This document shows positions 12,000 through 24,080 of a stretch of DNA of 64,000 nt, one piece after another (the stretch's first letter is position 1; each line of letters opens with the position of its first letter). This DNA is from Hemileia vastatrix. Taxonomy: Eukaryota; Basidiomycota; Pucciniomycetes; Pucciniales; Zaghouaniaceae. The DNA lies in the NCBI GenBank assembly GCA_030280995.1, contig JASXTE010000015.1, positions 26,778,501 to 26,842,500 of the forward strand. Reading direction: 5' to 3'. The notes beneath the pieces were generated by a model. That model did not search any database, was not told the origin of the DNA, and saw only the letters and a list, made by a program, of their open reading frames with translations. A program made the translations under genes and the position numbers.

Positions 12000-13171
12000 T
12001 TAACTGCACTGCAGTCAGTGACAAGCTCAAATTTCTGGTCATCTAGTTAATAATGTAAATTTTCTAGATCCCACACTACGGCAAAACATGCAAGCTGAGT
12101 GGCACCATATTTCCATTCACTATTTCTTAAGGTTCTTGAAATATAAAAAATTACTACTTCTGATACTTTATTATTCATCACTTGTTTTTGATGGAGGGAA
12201 GCACCAAGACCAATAAAGCTGGCATCCGTGTACAAAACAAATGGTTGATTAAAGTCAGGTAAAGCAAGAATTGTTGCTGACATCAAACAGTGTTTCATAG
12301 TGTCAAAAGCTCTCTGTCTTTCACTATTCCAGACAAAAGCAACATCCTTTCTAGTCGATTGGGTAAGGGGTAAAGCTAAGACTTGGTAATTTCTAATATA
12401 CTGTCTATAGTATCCACACATTCCCAAGAAAATCTGGAGCTCTCTAAATGTGGTAGGAGCCTTCACCCATTGTATGGCTGCCACTTTGTTTTGGTTAACA
12501 CATATCTGTAACCCTAAAACAACATGACCAAGCACTTTTAAGGAATAAAAACCAAATTTACATTTTTTCAAAGCAAGTGTCATATTTATTTCATCCATTT
12601 TGTGGAACACTTTACGCAGGTGGTTAAGATGGTCCTAAAATAATTTTGAGAATATAATGATATCATCAATAAAAACCATCAGCCATTCTTCAATTATCTC
12701 TTGATGGAATGTGTTATCAATAACTTGATGAAAAACTGAAGGGGAATTTTCAGGGCCAAATGGCATCCTAACATACTTATAAATACCCATATGAGTAGCA
12801 ATCATCAGAAAATTCTGGGAATTCTTCTCAACAGGTACCTAGTGATATCCCTTGTAACCATCCAGACAGCTGATATATTTAGCACCTTGTAAGGTAGCAT
12901 AAATAGAGCTAATTCTAGGTAAAGGATAGATATCATCAACAGTATAAGTATTTAATGCTCAATAAACACCACATAACCTGGCTTTATCTTTCTCATAAGA
13001 AATTAGGACAGGTGAGATAACACAATATTAAGGAGTTTCAACTACCTTTTCAATAATATTCATTTTTAAAAGGGTGGAGATATTGTCCTCAATATCTTTT
13101 CTCTTTGTGGGAGAAGCAGGATAATGCTTCTTCTTTAAACTAGGTGGTATGTCAGTTAATGGACAAGATAA
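12000..13171 (-). pseudogene. Element 1 reverse transcriptase and RNase H
   Basis: RT from 13171 to about 12610 reads through several stops: KARLCG, ALNTYTVDDIYPLPRI, MGIYKYVRMPFG and the catalytic box as F-I-D-D (12659-12673; Y-I-D-D in elements 4 and 5). RNase H in 12610-12047 has MCGYYRQYIRNYQ, LYTDASFIGLGASLHQ with its Asp, and a changed ECLAV motif (ACFAVVWDLENLHY, where Glu-Cys became Ala-Cys). Confidence 0.85.
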
Positions 13172-13912
13172 TTAAAGTTTCATTTCGTTCTTAACTAATC
13201 CTAGTTCATGTGACCCATGAGAAAAGGCCATAGGAAAAGATTTGATCAATTTAATGATGAAATCTTTATCCTCACAAGAAAGTTGTTTTCCAGAAGAATC
13301 ATTGTCAATTTCAGGGATAAGGGAATGCATTTCTTTTTTAGATCTTCCTTTATATTGAGCCACAGAATTACATGTGTTCAATTCTGGTTTTAATAATTTT
13401 TTTGGGGAGGAAATCTTAAATTTTCTCTTCCCATTAATCCCCATTGTGAAACATTGCTTTGAAGGATCCAATTTTATCCCATACTTGGTTAAAATATCAT
13501 TTCCTATAATAAAACAACTGCTTAAGTTATTATTTTTCATGAAAACAAAATCATATACAGCTCTTACAAAACCATGGTTATATTTAAAAAACACTGTGGC
13601 TTTGTATTTACCAATGGGGGACAAAACAGAGCCATAACTTCTCCAATTTTCAGAAATGAGAGGCATAAGTTTTGATTTATAGTTTTGATCCACTGAAGCA
13701 AGTGCTTTTTCAGATACTACATTTCCTCCAGCTCCAGAATCCAGAACAACCTCAATGCTGGTTCCATTGATCAAGACTGGTGCTTTGAGAGGGGCAATAA
13801 CAATTGAGCTATCCTCAATGTTCTTTATGATCTCAGCATCCTCAACTGTAGATAAATCATTATTATCAATATCAATAGTATTTAAATAATGAATATCTTC
13901 ATCCAGCATCAA
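13172..13912 (-). pseudogene. Element 1 aspartic protease domain
   Basis: An open 246-codon stretch without its own gene start. Residues 50-68 read NGTSIEVVLDSGAGGNVVS, with the D-S-G catalytic triad at residue 58. FIIGNDILTKYGIKLD near residue 135 is the conserved second half of the fold. The same layout is at 58062 in element 5. It is the part of the polyprotein between gag and RT. Confidence 0.85.
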
Positions 13913-13974
13913 GATTTCTTGTTGAGATTCATATGAAATATTGCTGGCACAATCACTTGAAGTATCATCCAGTG

Positions 13975-15656
13975 CTATTGTGTCATCAGCATGCTCCTCA
14001 GTTTGTTCAACAATATATATCTTCTTTTCACAAACATGGCCTTTCTGCCAAGGCTTGTTTCACTTGAAGCAAGTGTTTGTTGCATACTTTTTAGGTGCAA
14101 CTGGGGCTGAAGGTTTACCATCCTTTTCCAGAGGTTTCTGTTGGGAAGTGGAGGGTTTCTACAAAGAGGTTCTAGGAATGAATTTTCTGGAATCATATGT
14201 GTTGTTTAGAAGGATCTCATTACAAGTATTATCGAAGGAAGAAGGTTCTCTGGAGAACTCAGTCTTAGCAACTATCAAGTCTCTCAAAGACATTGGTAAT
14301 TTATATAGGATCCTGTCCTTCCATAACTCAAACTCTCCATATCTGGTTCCATTTCCCTCAAGACTTTTACAAGTTTCATTAAGAACTGAATAGGTTTATC
14401 AGTAGAAGAGTTATATCTAGTTTCTTCATACTGCCTTTGTTGAGCCATCCTAAATTTGTAGCCACCAAATTGTGCTTTAATCAATGGTTTCCAATCTTCC
14501 CATGAGTAGTAATTCCTATCCAAGAGAAAAGATTCATACAACATTAGGGCTACATTGGTAAACAAAGAAATTAACCTAGACACAATATCCTCATCTGGGA
14601 GTTTGTAATAATTTTTCAAATTATCAATTATGTAAATGAATTGCTGCCAATCAGAAGAAGAATCACCATAAAATGTTGGATACTGGTCAAGTTTTGACAA
14701 ATTATTTTGATTTGAAGAAGTCTCCTTAGTATTAGCTTCTTTCTGAGTAAGAAGCAGCTGTAACTTCTCCAATTGTGCAGTAATCTCATTTTTTAATCCT
14801 TCTGTTGAAGATCCTTGTGCATCATCAATTTTTGATGGAAACTCAGTGGTATCAACAGGCGTTTCTGAATCTAATTGTACTTTAGATGAACTAGCAAGAG
14901 GTAACCTTGTAACATCCTGTACTATATGTTCCTTCAAAGAAATGTCAGAATATTTTTGATCATTAAACAATGAGTTTAATTTCTCTTCAATGGTTGTTAG
15001 TCTGGTTTTCACTCTTGGAAGACTAGATAAACTCCCATTGATTGTTGCAAAAGATAACTGGTTTTTATTTTAAAAAGATGAATAATGATCTCTCAATCTT
15101 TTCAGGTTTATCTTATCTACCTCTAGCTCCTGGCAACAGGCAGACACAGTATCTTGTAGTTTAGACAAATAATTTTTGATATTTTTCCATAAAGCAACTT
15201 TCTTTTCATGAGTTACTTTGCAATGAAACTAATCATCAGAAACTCTCTGTAAATCACTCCTCAATTCTTGATAACCCTTTTAAGTTAAAAAACTATTTTT
15301 TTCTGAGTAAATTGCATGTTGTTAATGACATGATTTTGTTTTACAATAATATCTCTCAAATATTTATCATTAATTTTTGCATCATCTGGAGTGTTCCTCA
15401 ATAAAGAAACAGAGTAACTTTCCAGATTCTCATAAAACTCAGGCTCAAGTGTTTCATCAATAGTAGCCATATCAGGATTTATCATTGAATTAGCAATTAA
15501 AACTAAAGGATTAGATACATTAGAATATTGAGTTATTTTTTTACTATTATCAGCCTCTACTGGTCTCACAGTGTCATCTCCTCTTCCAGAATTACCTGAA
15601 GGAACTGAATCAGTAACAAGAAATGGTAATTGAGATTCAATAGAGGGGCTTACCAA
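13975..15656 (-). pseudogene. Element 1 gag (capsid and zinc knuckle)
   Basis: The gag frame begins at a TTG in MVS-type context at 15656 and continues in pieces (15656-15285, 15012-14284, 14196-13975). A coiled-coil-like N-terminal part is followed by the capsid region (LDQYPTFYGDSSSDWQQF, KLPDEDIVSRLISLF, QFGGYKFRMAQQRQYEETRY). The zinc knuckle near 14045-14080 should be C-X2-C-X7-H-X-C, but its second Cys is TGA. Confidence 0.8.
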
Positions 15657-16248
15657 GGTTTGGGCAAGATCTGAATATTGTTTTTTCTTTTTCTGCCTCC
15701 TTGATAAGGGTTAGGATGTGTGGGGTTTAATTGACTGGGTCTTGATGGACCTGCCTGGGGAATTTGAGGCTGCTTATGTTGAGACAGATAATCCCAATGG
15801 GTGTTTAAACAATACCTCTGCCACTTTGATACTTCCACCTTTTCTGGTTTCTGGGTAGCCAATGGTGGAAGATCCCTGGGGGGAGGAGTTCTCCTCTTCT
15901 CTTGAAGAAAAGCATCTATTTCTCTTACCTTTTCATCTGGTGAGTCTGTTCTTGCTCTCAGTCTTAAGTTCTCTGTCTTCAGTTCATTTATGTGGGTGGA
16001 GAGATTCTTTACTTGCTGAGGTAAAGGCATTTTTTTATTTTGAAGCCTTTGGGAAGTTCTAGGGGGTTGATGGAAGGCTTTTGTTTCTGAGCATTTGTCT
16101 CCACTAGTATTTCCACATCCTGATTGGTCCAATAATTGATTAATTTGAGCCAATTTTGTAGTCAAGGGAGAGCTTACAGAAGTAGCTTAATCATAATCAT
16201 CAGATCCGATTCCTCTTCAAGGGTAGCAGAAACACCTTGATCAGACAT
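15650..16248 (-). pseudogene. Element 1 upstream coiled-coil frame (ORF-A)
   Basis: The possible start ATG is at 16248 (MSDQGVS..), with a stop or frame break before the main open part, 16165-15650. That part has a Leu-rich coiled-coil pattern (LPQQVKNLSTHINELKTENL), a KWQ..HWDYL motif, then NPYQGGRKRKN and ends ILPKPW-stop. The TAA lies inside TTGGTAAG, where the gag frame takes over one base back. Equivalent frames are in elements 2, 4 and 5, all ending Pro-Trp-stop at the same motif. Function unknown. Confidence 0.65.
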
Positions 16249-17059
16249 TTGTTAAATTTAACTTGAACTGAGGGAAGGAAATATTAAGATGTATTAGTTT
16301 TATTTTTGCTTTTAAAAGAAAAATAAGAAAAAAAATTTAAAAATCTTCAGGACAAAAATCCACCAAAATAATAATCACAATTTTTATTAATTCAAAATTA
16401 TTTTATAACCAGGATTAAAAAAAATCAATTTTTTAATCAATAAAGAAAATTTTGATAATTATCAGGATTAGAATCAACTGAAGGATATTTAATTACCAGG
16501 ACTTGATGTCAACTGAAATAATTTTAATATAATTTATTTTTTTTATTTTTAATATTTTATTTTCAGGACAGTTTGTCAACTGGAACAACAATATTATTTT
16601 AATTTATCAGAAAAAATTCAACTGAAAAAAAATATAATATAATAATAATAAAATATTTTATATTACTTCTAGGACTAAGAGCACTATAGTTCTATCTTTT
16701 TCAACTAGGAAAAAAAAAATTTCCAAATTACCAGGCACCTCCCCCTGTAAAATGAGCAAATAAATTCCACTTACAGAGTGCTGAGTAAAAGGAAATACGT
16801 AGAGTATGAAGAGTGCAAAGTGACCCACAAAGAGTAATCAATATAATTACAACAAATATATGTGACTCTAGTCAATATATAAACTTAAGTTTTGGGGTGC
16901 GGTTCAATTCCCGGTTGAAGAAAAAAGGAAGTCAAGTGGCTGATGAGGTTTGTCCTCTTTGTTGTATACTTGTCCTATTGGCACCTTGTTGTTGATGGTC
17001 CCTCAGTTACCGGTTTCAAGATATCAATGCGCTGTCAACTATTTGGAAAGGGCCTCAGT
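16249..17059 (-). other. Leader of element 1 with primer-site relic
   Basis: Non-coding AT-rich leader between 5' LTR and ORF-A. Next to the LTR (17045-17058, minus strand) CTGAGGCCCTTTCC resembles the TTGGGGG(T/C)CTTTC found at the same place in elements 2, 4 and 5, so it is a decayed primer-binding site. The tRNA is not identified. Confidence 0.55.
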
Positions 17060-17837
17060 TTTCAAGGGGTCTTTCAAGTCTAGAAGGTTTTTAACGGTGG
17101 TCCAACAGCAGTGACAAGGGGATTTTTAAATCTAAAGTTTGGGGTACGTATTTCCTTATCTTTTCGATTATTTTACTCAACATAAAGACTTAAGAATATA
17201 AATTACTATTATATTTAATGGATTAGAATTACGTAAATGTAAGTACTAAAGCAATAATAAAAAGTAATAAATATGTTAGTAAAGTAAATAGTTTTGCAGT
17301 ATGAGTAAGTAATGGAATGATGAAAAACAACCAAAAGAGAGGCATATATAGACAAAGGAGAGACAAAGCATGGAAATAAAATTCTAAAAACAGTAGTATG
17401 AGAGAGAGAGAAAAAGAATATTCCAGAAGGAGTATTTTTGAATAATAAAGTTGTTCTATAAAGAAGGTGTCGGAAAGATGTATTTAATGTATATGACAGA
17501 AATAAATTAATGTATTTGAAATTTACTGCAAATTTCAATTTTAAATAAGTAATTTGAATTTTTTGTAGGTAGTAAATTTTCTTTAAATTTTTATTGTAAT
17601 TTGTTTTAATATTAATTTCTATTTCTTTTAACCTGTCATTGAGCACGGTGTTAGAAGGTAGAAATAAAAGGGACATTTTAATATTAATTTTAATTATTCA
17701 CTAACTTTACCATTTTGTAATTAGTTAATTTATTATAGGTAAATTTAATGTAAATAATTAATTAAAATAATAAGGTGTGGCTTCATCCAGTAAATAATTG
17801 ATTATTTTACTTGGTAAGTCTAGTAGCCTGGCTGACA
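17060..17837 (-). repeat. 5' LTR of element 1 (type E)
   Basis: It pairs with 9426-10206. The outer end is GGCTGACA followed by the duplicated CCCAC. Confidence 0.9.
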
Positions 17838-18237
17838 CCCACACTTTCAAAATAAAATCTAGAAGCCCTCCCTGGGTACCTTCAAACAAAAACACAACAT
17901 CCAAAATAATAAACCAAAACCAATAAGTGTGAAGAATCCAGCACTTGAAGACAAAAAGAGCTTCCAGTTTCAAGTCATAGGAAACTACAACCTGTGAAGA
18001 GAAACCAATACTAGGGTTCAAAAATATTAAGAGAAGGGGTTTGAAACAGACAATCTGGGGTAACTGTTCCAAAGAACAGCCAGCTCATCAGTTTTCCCTA
18101 CACTTGCCAAGATCAAATCTAGAAGCCCCACTCATGGGTATTTTCTAAAAAAAAAACAAAAGATCCCAACAAAACAGATGCACAGCATCACCAAAATCCA
18201 AATTTAAAGAATAGTCCATAGTTTATCCTCATTGTGA
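17838..18237. other. 3' region of element 3 next to the integrase
   Basis: Non-coding. TCTAGAAGCCC occurs twice (17865 and 18117), each next to part of the hairpin module, so the stretch is an imperfect duplication of the segment now cut by element 1. Confidence 0.5.
18057..18108. repeat. Hairpin-like module, copy 3
   Basis: GGGGTAACTG followed by CAGCTCATCAGTTTTCCC. The left arm is intact and the right arm changed (TTACCCC to TTTTCCC). Flanking CACTTGCCAAGATC matches copy 1 in part. Confidence 0.5.
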
Positions 18238-18239
18238 AG

Positions 18240-19379
18240 TCAATATTCTTCACTTATAGTGCCTATTGGGTAAAATATCTTTAGCTGATCAGCAGCCACT
18301 CTCTTCTTTAAGACTGCACCATTTAACTCCTCCAAAACATAAGAAACTTCAGACACCTGAGATCTGACTCTGTAAGGTCCATTCCATCTGTCAGAAAACA
18401 TTTTTTCCCACTGGATCTCGAAAACTCTGTTGTACACCAAAACAAAACAACCAGGTTTTAAGGGATTCCTTAGTCTATGAGCCAGCTTCTTATCCCAGTA
18501 TCTGACTGATTGATTTCTTATCTTCATCATTCTTAAGTATGCATTCTCTTGAAATTCCTCTCTACATTCCAACTTTTTCATCCTGGCACAGAGCAAATCT
18601 TCTGTTGAGCACAAATCATCCCAATAAATTCCAAGATAAGAGACAGTATCCAAGTCCAGTGGTAGAACAGCTTTTTGCCCAAACATTAATTCATAAGGAG
18701 AATAGCCAGCTTTCCTTTTTACAGTGACCCTATCAGAAAATAAAACTAAGGGTAAATAATGACTCCACTTTTCAGCAATATCTCCACACATCTTCACCAA
18801 AGAATTCTTGATAACTTGATGGCCACTTTCAAAAATGTCTTCAGCTTCAGTATAATAGGGTGTAGCCACTCTAAATTTTAAACCAATACTTGCCACAGCT
18901 TCTTTGAATTCAGCTCCAAACTCTGGCCCACCATCAACAGTCACAAACTTCATAAACCCATATCTAAACACCCATTCCTTCTTTAAAAAGTCTACCAAAT
19001 TTTTGGCAGTAAAATTAACCAGAGGCACTGCCTCAACCCAACCAGACAAATCATCCCTGAAAACAATAAAGTGTTTATACCTGCTCTCTCTGATGTGTAC
19101 AGCATCCAGACTAACTCTTCCAAACACAGTTGATTCACCAGTAGCACAGCCAACCTCTTTAGGTTTAAAGTGACTTCTTCTTTGACATTATTCAAAAGAT
19201 TGAACACAACCCTGAACAGCCAACTTCATACCTGGCCACCAAAATCTATCTGCTACTCTCCTAAAAGTCTCCCCAAAGCCTCTATGACCAAGTTCTTCAT
19301 GAAAAGATTTTAACACCAACTCTTGAACATTCTTTTGAGTCACCACCACTTGAGTATTTGGATGTCTCTTCCTTATCAA
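18240..19379 (-). pseudogene. Element 3 integrase
   Basis: 19379-19188 holds the zinc region: H-X4-H (HEELGH), FRRVADRFWWPGMK, then GCVQSFE-stop-CQRR, so one zinc Cys is Phe and a TAA interrupts it. 19127-18240 is a 295-codon open stretch without an ATG (it opens at a GTG inside STVFGRVSLD). It has the DDE core (D in SLDAVHI, VTVDGGPEFGAEF, E in EAEDIFESGHQVIKNSL), SPYELMFGQ and a GPY module (DRWNGPYRVRSQV). It ends without a chromodomain. The type differs clearly from elements 1, 2, 4, 5 and 6. Confidence 0.88.
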
Positions 19380-20485
19380 CCTCCTTCCTCACACATAGAT
19401 GTCAGGACTCTTCTTCTTGATTGTCACCCAAGTATCATCATCACAAATATCTGGCCTCTCCAAGGTTAAAAGATATTCAACCATAATAAAATAGAACCCA
19501 GTCTGACACCAGTTCTCATATTCAAAATCCAACAAAACAACATCCAAGGGTACAACCCTCTCATCAAAATCTCCAGTGTACACATGATCAACACAACCAG
19601 CTTATCCAGGACACCAATCCCTAAACTTTGGTACATCTTTTCCTTCCACTGAATCTTAAGAGAATCCAGTTCAATAACAAAAAAACCATTATCTAATTTT
19701 GGGCCTTCCCAAACAACAGCCCCATATTCATCAACAAAGACATCCTGACCACCAGAATCAAGATTAGATCCAGCCAGTTTTACCTCCTGGGAGAGGAGAG
19801 AACTATCTTTCAGCTTAGCCTCATGGGGGAAGAGAGAAAAAAACTTCAGTACTCTTTGTGCTTGCCCTATTCACTGGGACATCTTCATCAAATTCTTCAG
19901 AGTCTGAATATTCATTTGTGGGTGGTCTTCTTGATAATCCATCTGTCATTGTAAAAGTTTTTCCAGGTTTATGTAACAGGTCAAAAGAAAAATTCTGAAT
20001 AAATGCCACCCACCTAGTCATTGGAGAATTTGAAAGACTAGGTGTATTGATCATTTGAACCAGAGATTTTGCATCCACCTTCAGCTCAAAATGCTGCCCC
20101 CACAAAACATTTTGAAGCTCCTTAAACTTTTGGCTAACCCACAAAATTACAACACAGTTTGAGAATATCTAGATTCAACCTCATTAAATAACAGAGAATT
20201 GTACCTTACTGGCCTGACCCTCTCAGTTTTATATTCCTGAGACAAAACAGAACCTGAAGCAATATAACTTGAGTCCACTGCCAGATAAACTTTTCCAGCT
20301 CCCACTCCATAATCCAAATTGTGAAGAATAATATCTTCACCTACCACTTTCTTCAACTTCTGAAAAGCCTCTTCATACTCTTCAGTCCATACCCACTCTG
20401 CATCTTTCCTGGTCAACTTCCTCAAAGGTGAATCCAACAAAGAAAAACCTTTAATAAAAATTCTGACATATACACAAACCCCCAA
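19380..20485 (-). pseudogene. Element 3 RNase H and linker
   Basis: 20485-20147 has SPLRKLTRKDAEWVWTEEYEEAF and the RNase H entry AVDSSYIASGSVLSQ with its Asp. A stop follows at ESRYSQTVL. 20144-19821 continues with WGQHFELKVDAKSLVQMIN and DLLHKPGKTFTMTDGLSRRP, the usual RNase H end. 19583-19389 is the linker to integrase (ERPDICDDDTWV). Confidence 0.8.
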
Positions 20486-21590
20486 AAACCCCTGACTTCA
20501 GCAGTATTTTTAGGCCTTGGCAATGACTAAATTTTATTAACTTTTTTCTTTGCCATAATCCTTCCCTCTTTACATACCACATGAGCCAGAATTTCCAGAG
20601 CAGGAACATAACAACCAACCTTTGACCCAGAAATGGTCAACCCAGCCTCTTAAATCCTAAAAAATACTCTTTCTAGAGTGATTTCATACTCTTAAAAAAT
20701 CCACCTTATACCTGGATTCAACTTCAGCACCTCTTTCTTATAATCAGTGAATGGTCCTTTAATTCCAACTTCATCACTAAAAATACCAGCATGAGTAGGA
20801 ACCTCATCCTGTAAAATCTAAGCCATTTGTTCTTGATATACTGCTACTGAATTAGTTTCTCCTTGAGGCAACCTAGTGAGCTGAAATCTTCCCAGAGGAG
20901 TCTAAAAAGTTGTAAGTGGCCATGAATCAATTTGAACTTCTACGTCATCATAACCACCTATAATATCACCCAAAACATAACACAAACTTCCAGAAAAAGC
21001 TTCCATAAAGTCCTCTGCACTTGGCCACATCCCAGAATCCTTGATAGTGACTCTATTCAAGACTCTAAGATCATGAAACTCCCTCAGCCTTCTTTACACA
21101 AAAAACCAGACTTAAGTAACAAGATGTTGATTGATCATATAAACCAGTCCTGACTTGTTCCCTTAAATTCTCTACAAAATAATTCCTAATAGCAGCTGGA
21201 ATTGGAATAGGTTTTGTTTTCCAAAGTTCATGACCAACTACAGGGATCAAGTAAGGTTTCCCATAAGAGTTTTTCAACACACCCCTTTCCTCTTCAACAA
21301 ATGCCCCTCAGCACAATAATTTGCGACAAAAAATTCTTTTCCTCATCAGAAAACCACCCATCAGGACCAAAATTAACAACTTTCAACCTTTCCACAGTCA
21401 CTCTAGCAGTTTCCACAAAATCAAGAGGACTCTTTACCAGAGGAGTGCAGTACGTATCTCTTTACCAAAGACGATTAAATCCTACAGGAATAGGCTAATT
21501 TACAGGCCTAATCTTCAGCGCTACCTTCTTATACTTTGCAACTCCACCTTCAACTTGAGAGATCTTCAGGACATCTTCACCACCAGACCT
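20486..21590 (-). pseudogene. Element 3 reverse transcriptase
   Basis: 21280-21071 gives the start of RT (KNSYGKPYLIPVVGHELWKT, TGLYDQSTSCYLSLVFCVKK). Further down, LTRLPQGETNSVAVYQEQ and THAGIFSDEVGIKGP lie at about 20890-20755 with a TAG between. The usual second catalytic aspartate (IDDGGIKGP in relatives, from memory) is Glu here, so RT would be inactive even without the stops. The upstream part (RVTVERLKVVNFGPDGW) is open near 21400-21300. Confidence 0.82.
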
Positions 21591-21750
21591 AGAGCAAAAA
21601 CCAAGGGTTTCCCCATTGCCCACATGTGTGGCCAAGGTAATGTTTTTGAAATGTGTTGAAGAAACCCTAGCAGTGCAATTGGGAGAACTTACTTTTATTC
21701 CCCAATCTCACCACTCTAAAACTTTTCCACATATCCACATCTTCATCTTC
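21570..21750 (-). repeat. Duplicated pre-RT segment of element 3 (second copy)
   Basis: On the minus strand this encodes KVSSPNCTARVSSTHFKN and runs on into the RT. A related segment lies at 28178-28050 and resumes at 22055-22025 across element 2. The two share GTGAGATTGG, AAAAGTAAGT, AAAAACATTACCTTG and more, about 320 bp apart before element 2 inserted. Confidence 0.65.
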
Positions 21751-22055
21751 ACTTCCATCTTTTAAATCTTCAAATCTTGATTAATCTTCTGAATCACATC
21801 TTCTAAAATTTTGCAGTTTATCCTCATGCTGTAGGCCCAAAAATTGATCATTCTGATCTTCTTCCTTCAAAAATTTGTGCAGTTTAACCTCATGCTGGAG
21901 GCCCAAAAATTGATCTTTTGGATCTACACAAAAATAATTCTTGTCTTCTTTCTTGATTATCTTCAGATTTTTTTCTTTATTTTCTTCAGTTATCTTGAAA
22001 TTTTTATTTTCTTTTCTTGAGTTTTTTTCTATCCTACAAAAAATACCAGCTGTTT

Positions 22056-23216
22056 TGTCAGTGTATCTAGTATTAAAGTATGATTTAATAGTATTTATAA
22101 ATAGTACTACTACTTTTTAATAAATGATTTAGTTATTAAACCTCAGGGGAAGACTAATAAAATAGATATTCTCAAATAAAACTCACAATACCTGGATTTA
22201 AATGTGTGCTAGTGGTGGAAAATAGATGAATATAATATAGTTATAGCTTATAAAAAGATAATGTCAATTTATAACGGATTTATAATATATCTTTGAATAA
22301 TAATAATTGTGTTATAATGATTATTTGAATTGTAGTAGGTAAGTGATGTCTAATAACCGCCAAAATCCTCCCTTACTTATACCAAAATCCACTGGAGTGC
22401 ACAGACCTTCAATCCAGATGATGTCACTGATATCCCCGGCAATTACAGCACTTTGAGGGCCCATCACCTCCCCATGGCGTCAATTTCAAGCAGATTCAAC
22501 ACCCAGACCTCCAGTAAGGACCCTCCATCACAATTAATGATAACACAGACCCATACCATAAATAGAAAATCCAGATAAAAGCAGATACCATAAAGAAACA
22601 GGTAAAATAACTCATCCAAAGAGAATATGATTAAACTCAAAGAATATAAGTAAAAAATTAAATTTAAAAGCCCCCAATAACATCCCCAAGCATCCATATC
22701 AACCCAGAAATGACCTCCCAACCCATAAATCCGTGAATATTCATCCAAGGAAGCAGATTAAGTTGTCCAGACTGAGTTTATGTGCCTGAAATAGATGTTT
22801 ATGCATCTGTAGGAGTTTTGAGTCGACTGGATACATCCATATTACCTAAAATAAGAAGTGAAACAAAGGTTACAGGCTATTAAGAGGCTAAAACCCACTT
22901 ATATACCTAAATATACATAATATACTTCATATTTCATTGAATATGAGATTTAGCTTATGTATGTCAATAATTACTTGATATAACTTAAGATAAGTATATT
23001 ATGACTCCATTAGCACCTAAATAAGTATTATTAGGCTATGGATAAGCTATTTAAACTACTAAAATTTATATCATAGAGTAATAATTATATATATATGTAA
23101 TATAATCAAATATATTATTGTTTTAACCTTATTTTTAATTAATAAGATTAATGTACTTAAGGATATCTTATTTTAAGTATAAGAAATACTCATTCCTAGG
23201 GATATCTAGGCTGACA
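22056..23216 (-). repeat. 3' LTR of element 2 (type B)
   Basis: It starts TGTCAGTGTATCTAG at the low end and ends CTAGGCTGACA, giving TGTCAG...CTGACA tips. About 93% identical by eye to 26875-28049 over the first 300 bases. Confidence 0.9.
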
Positions 23217-23344
23217 CTGCCTCACCCAAAAAAACAATAAAATAATGTTAAGACATTTTGATTAAAAGTAAGGAGAGAATAGAAATTTTTTTAGATTTTT
23301 TATAATACATATACTGAATAAACAGTATTATTTTTATTTAAATT

Positions 23345-24080
23345 TTTTCAAAAGATTTTTAAGATCAGAGATGTCATTTTCTGGAATCCACTGGACATAT
23401 TCACTTGATTTATTTTTAAATCTCATTAGATACTCAACTCACTTATCTTTAGTAAGGTGTCTCTTTTTGAGTAACTTTTTAATTTCTGCCTTTTCAACTA
23501 TTTCTTAAGGTTGCTGTTTGTGCCTTCCTGATCTTCTTGAAAATAGAGCAGTATCATTAGAATGGTATGCTTTTATAAGAGAAATAGGAAATACTTGATG
23601 TTTTCTATCATATGGTGCATATAGAATAACCTCAAAAGCATTATTACCAACCATCTTTTTAACCACAAATGGTCCAATGAATGGATACTTCAATTTAACA
23701 TTACCATTCAAATTGAAATTTAGTGTAGAAATAAGGACTTCATCACCCTCTTTGAACATTTGTTCTTTATGGGCTTTGTCCCATCTTTTCTTCTCATACT
23801 CAAATACCTTATTTATACATTCTTGAGCATGTTTTCTGCATAGTTCTTGCATTTGAAGAAAAGATTTATTACCTGGATGGATATCCAATCTAGTTAATTT
23901 ATTAAGAGTTTTAGCAGGGGTATTAGGTACATAAACCAACCATAACTCAAATGGCTTTTTGCTAGTGACAGAATGTACTGTACTATTGTATGCAAATTCT
24001 AAACTTAAGATAAGGGTTACCCAATGATGAGTGAATTTGTCATTGTCTTTAAAGTTAAGACCAAAATCACAATATCTAAT
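23345..24080 (-). pseudogene. Element 2 integrase C-terminal part and chromodomain
   Basis: 23939-23505 reads MVYVPNTPAKTLNKLTRLDI, then KLKYPFIGPFVVKKMVGNNA (GPF module). The chromodomain frame continues to about 23345 with a stop near 23505. Upstream to 24080 it reads as the end of the DDE domain. It begins abruptly at the deletion junction. Confidence 0.82.

Larger units (their letters stand above)
9426..17837 (-). mobile_element. Element 1: full-length chromodomain Ty3/gypsy element
   Basis: LTRs at 9426-10206 and 17060-17837 flank a minus-strand gag-pol. CCCAC at 9421-9425 and again at 17838-17842 is a perfect 5-bp target duplication, so both ends are fixed. The element is 8412 bp, inserted in the 3' region of element 3. 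The LTRs differ at roughly 7% of sites by eye. Many stops and frameshifts show it is dead. Confidence 0.92.

Noticed and set aside
16885..16920. tRNA-like piece GGTTCAATTCCCGG
   Set aside because: Looks like a T-arm, but the stem does not pair and no acceptor, D or anticodon arm is around it; it is also too far from the LTR to be the primer site.
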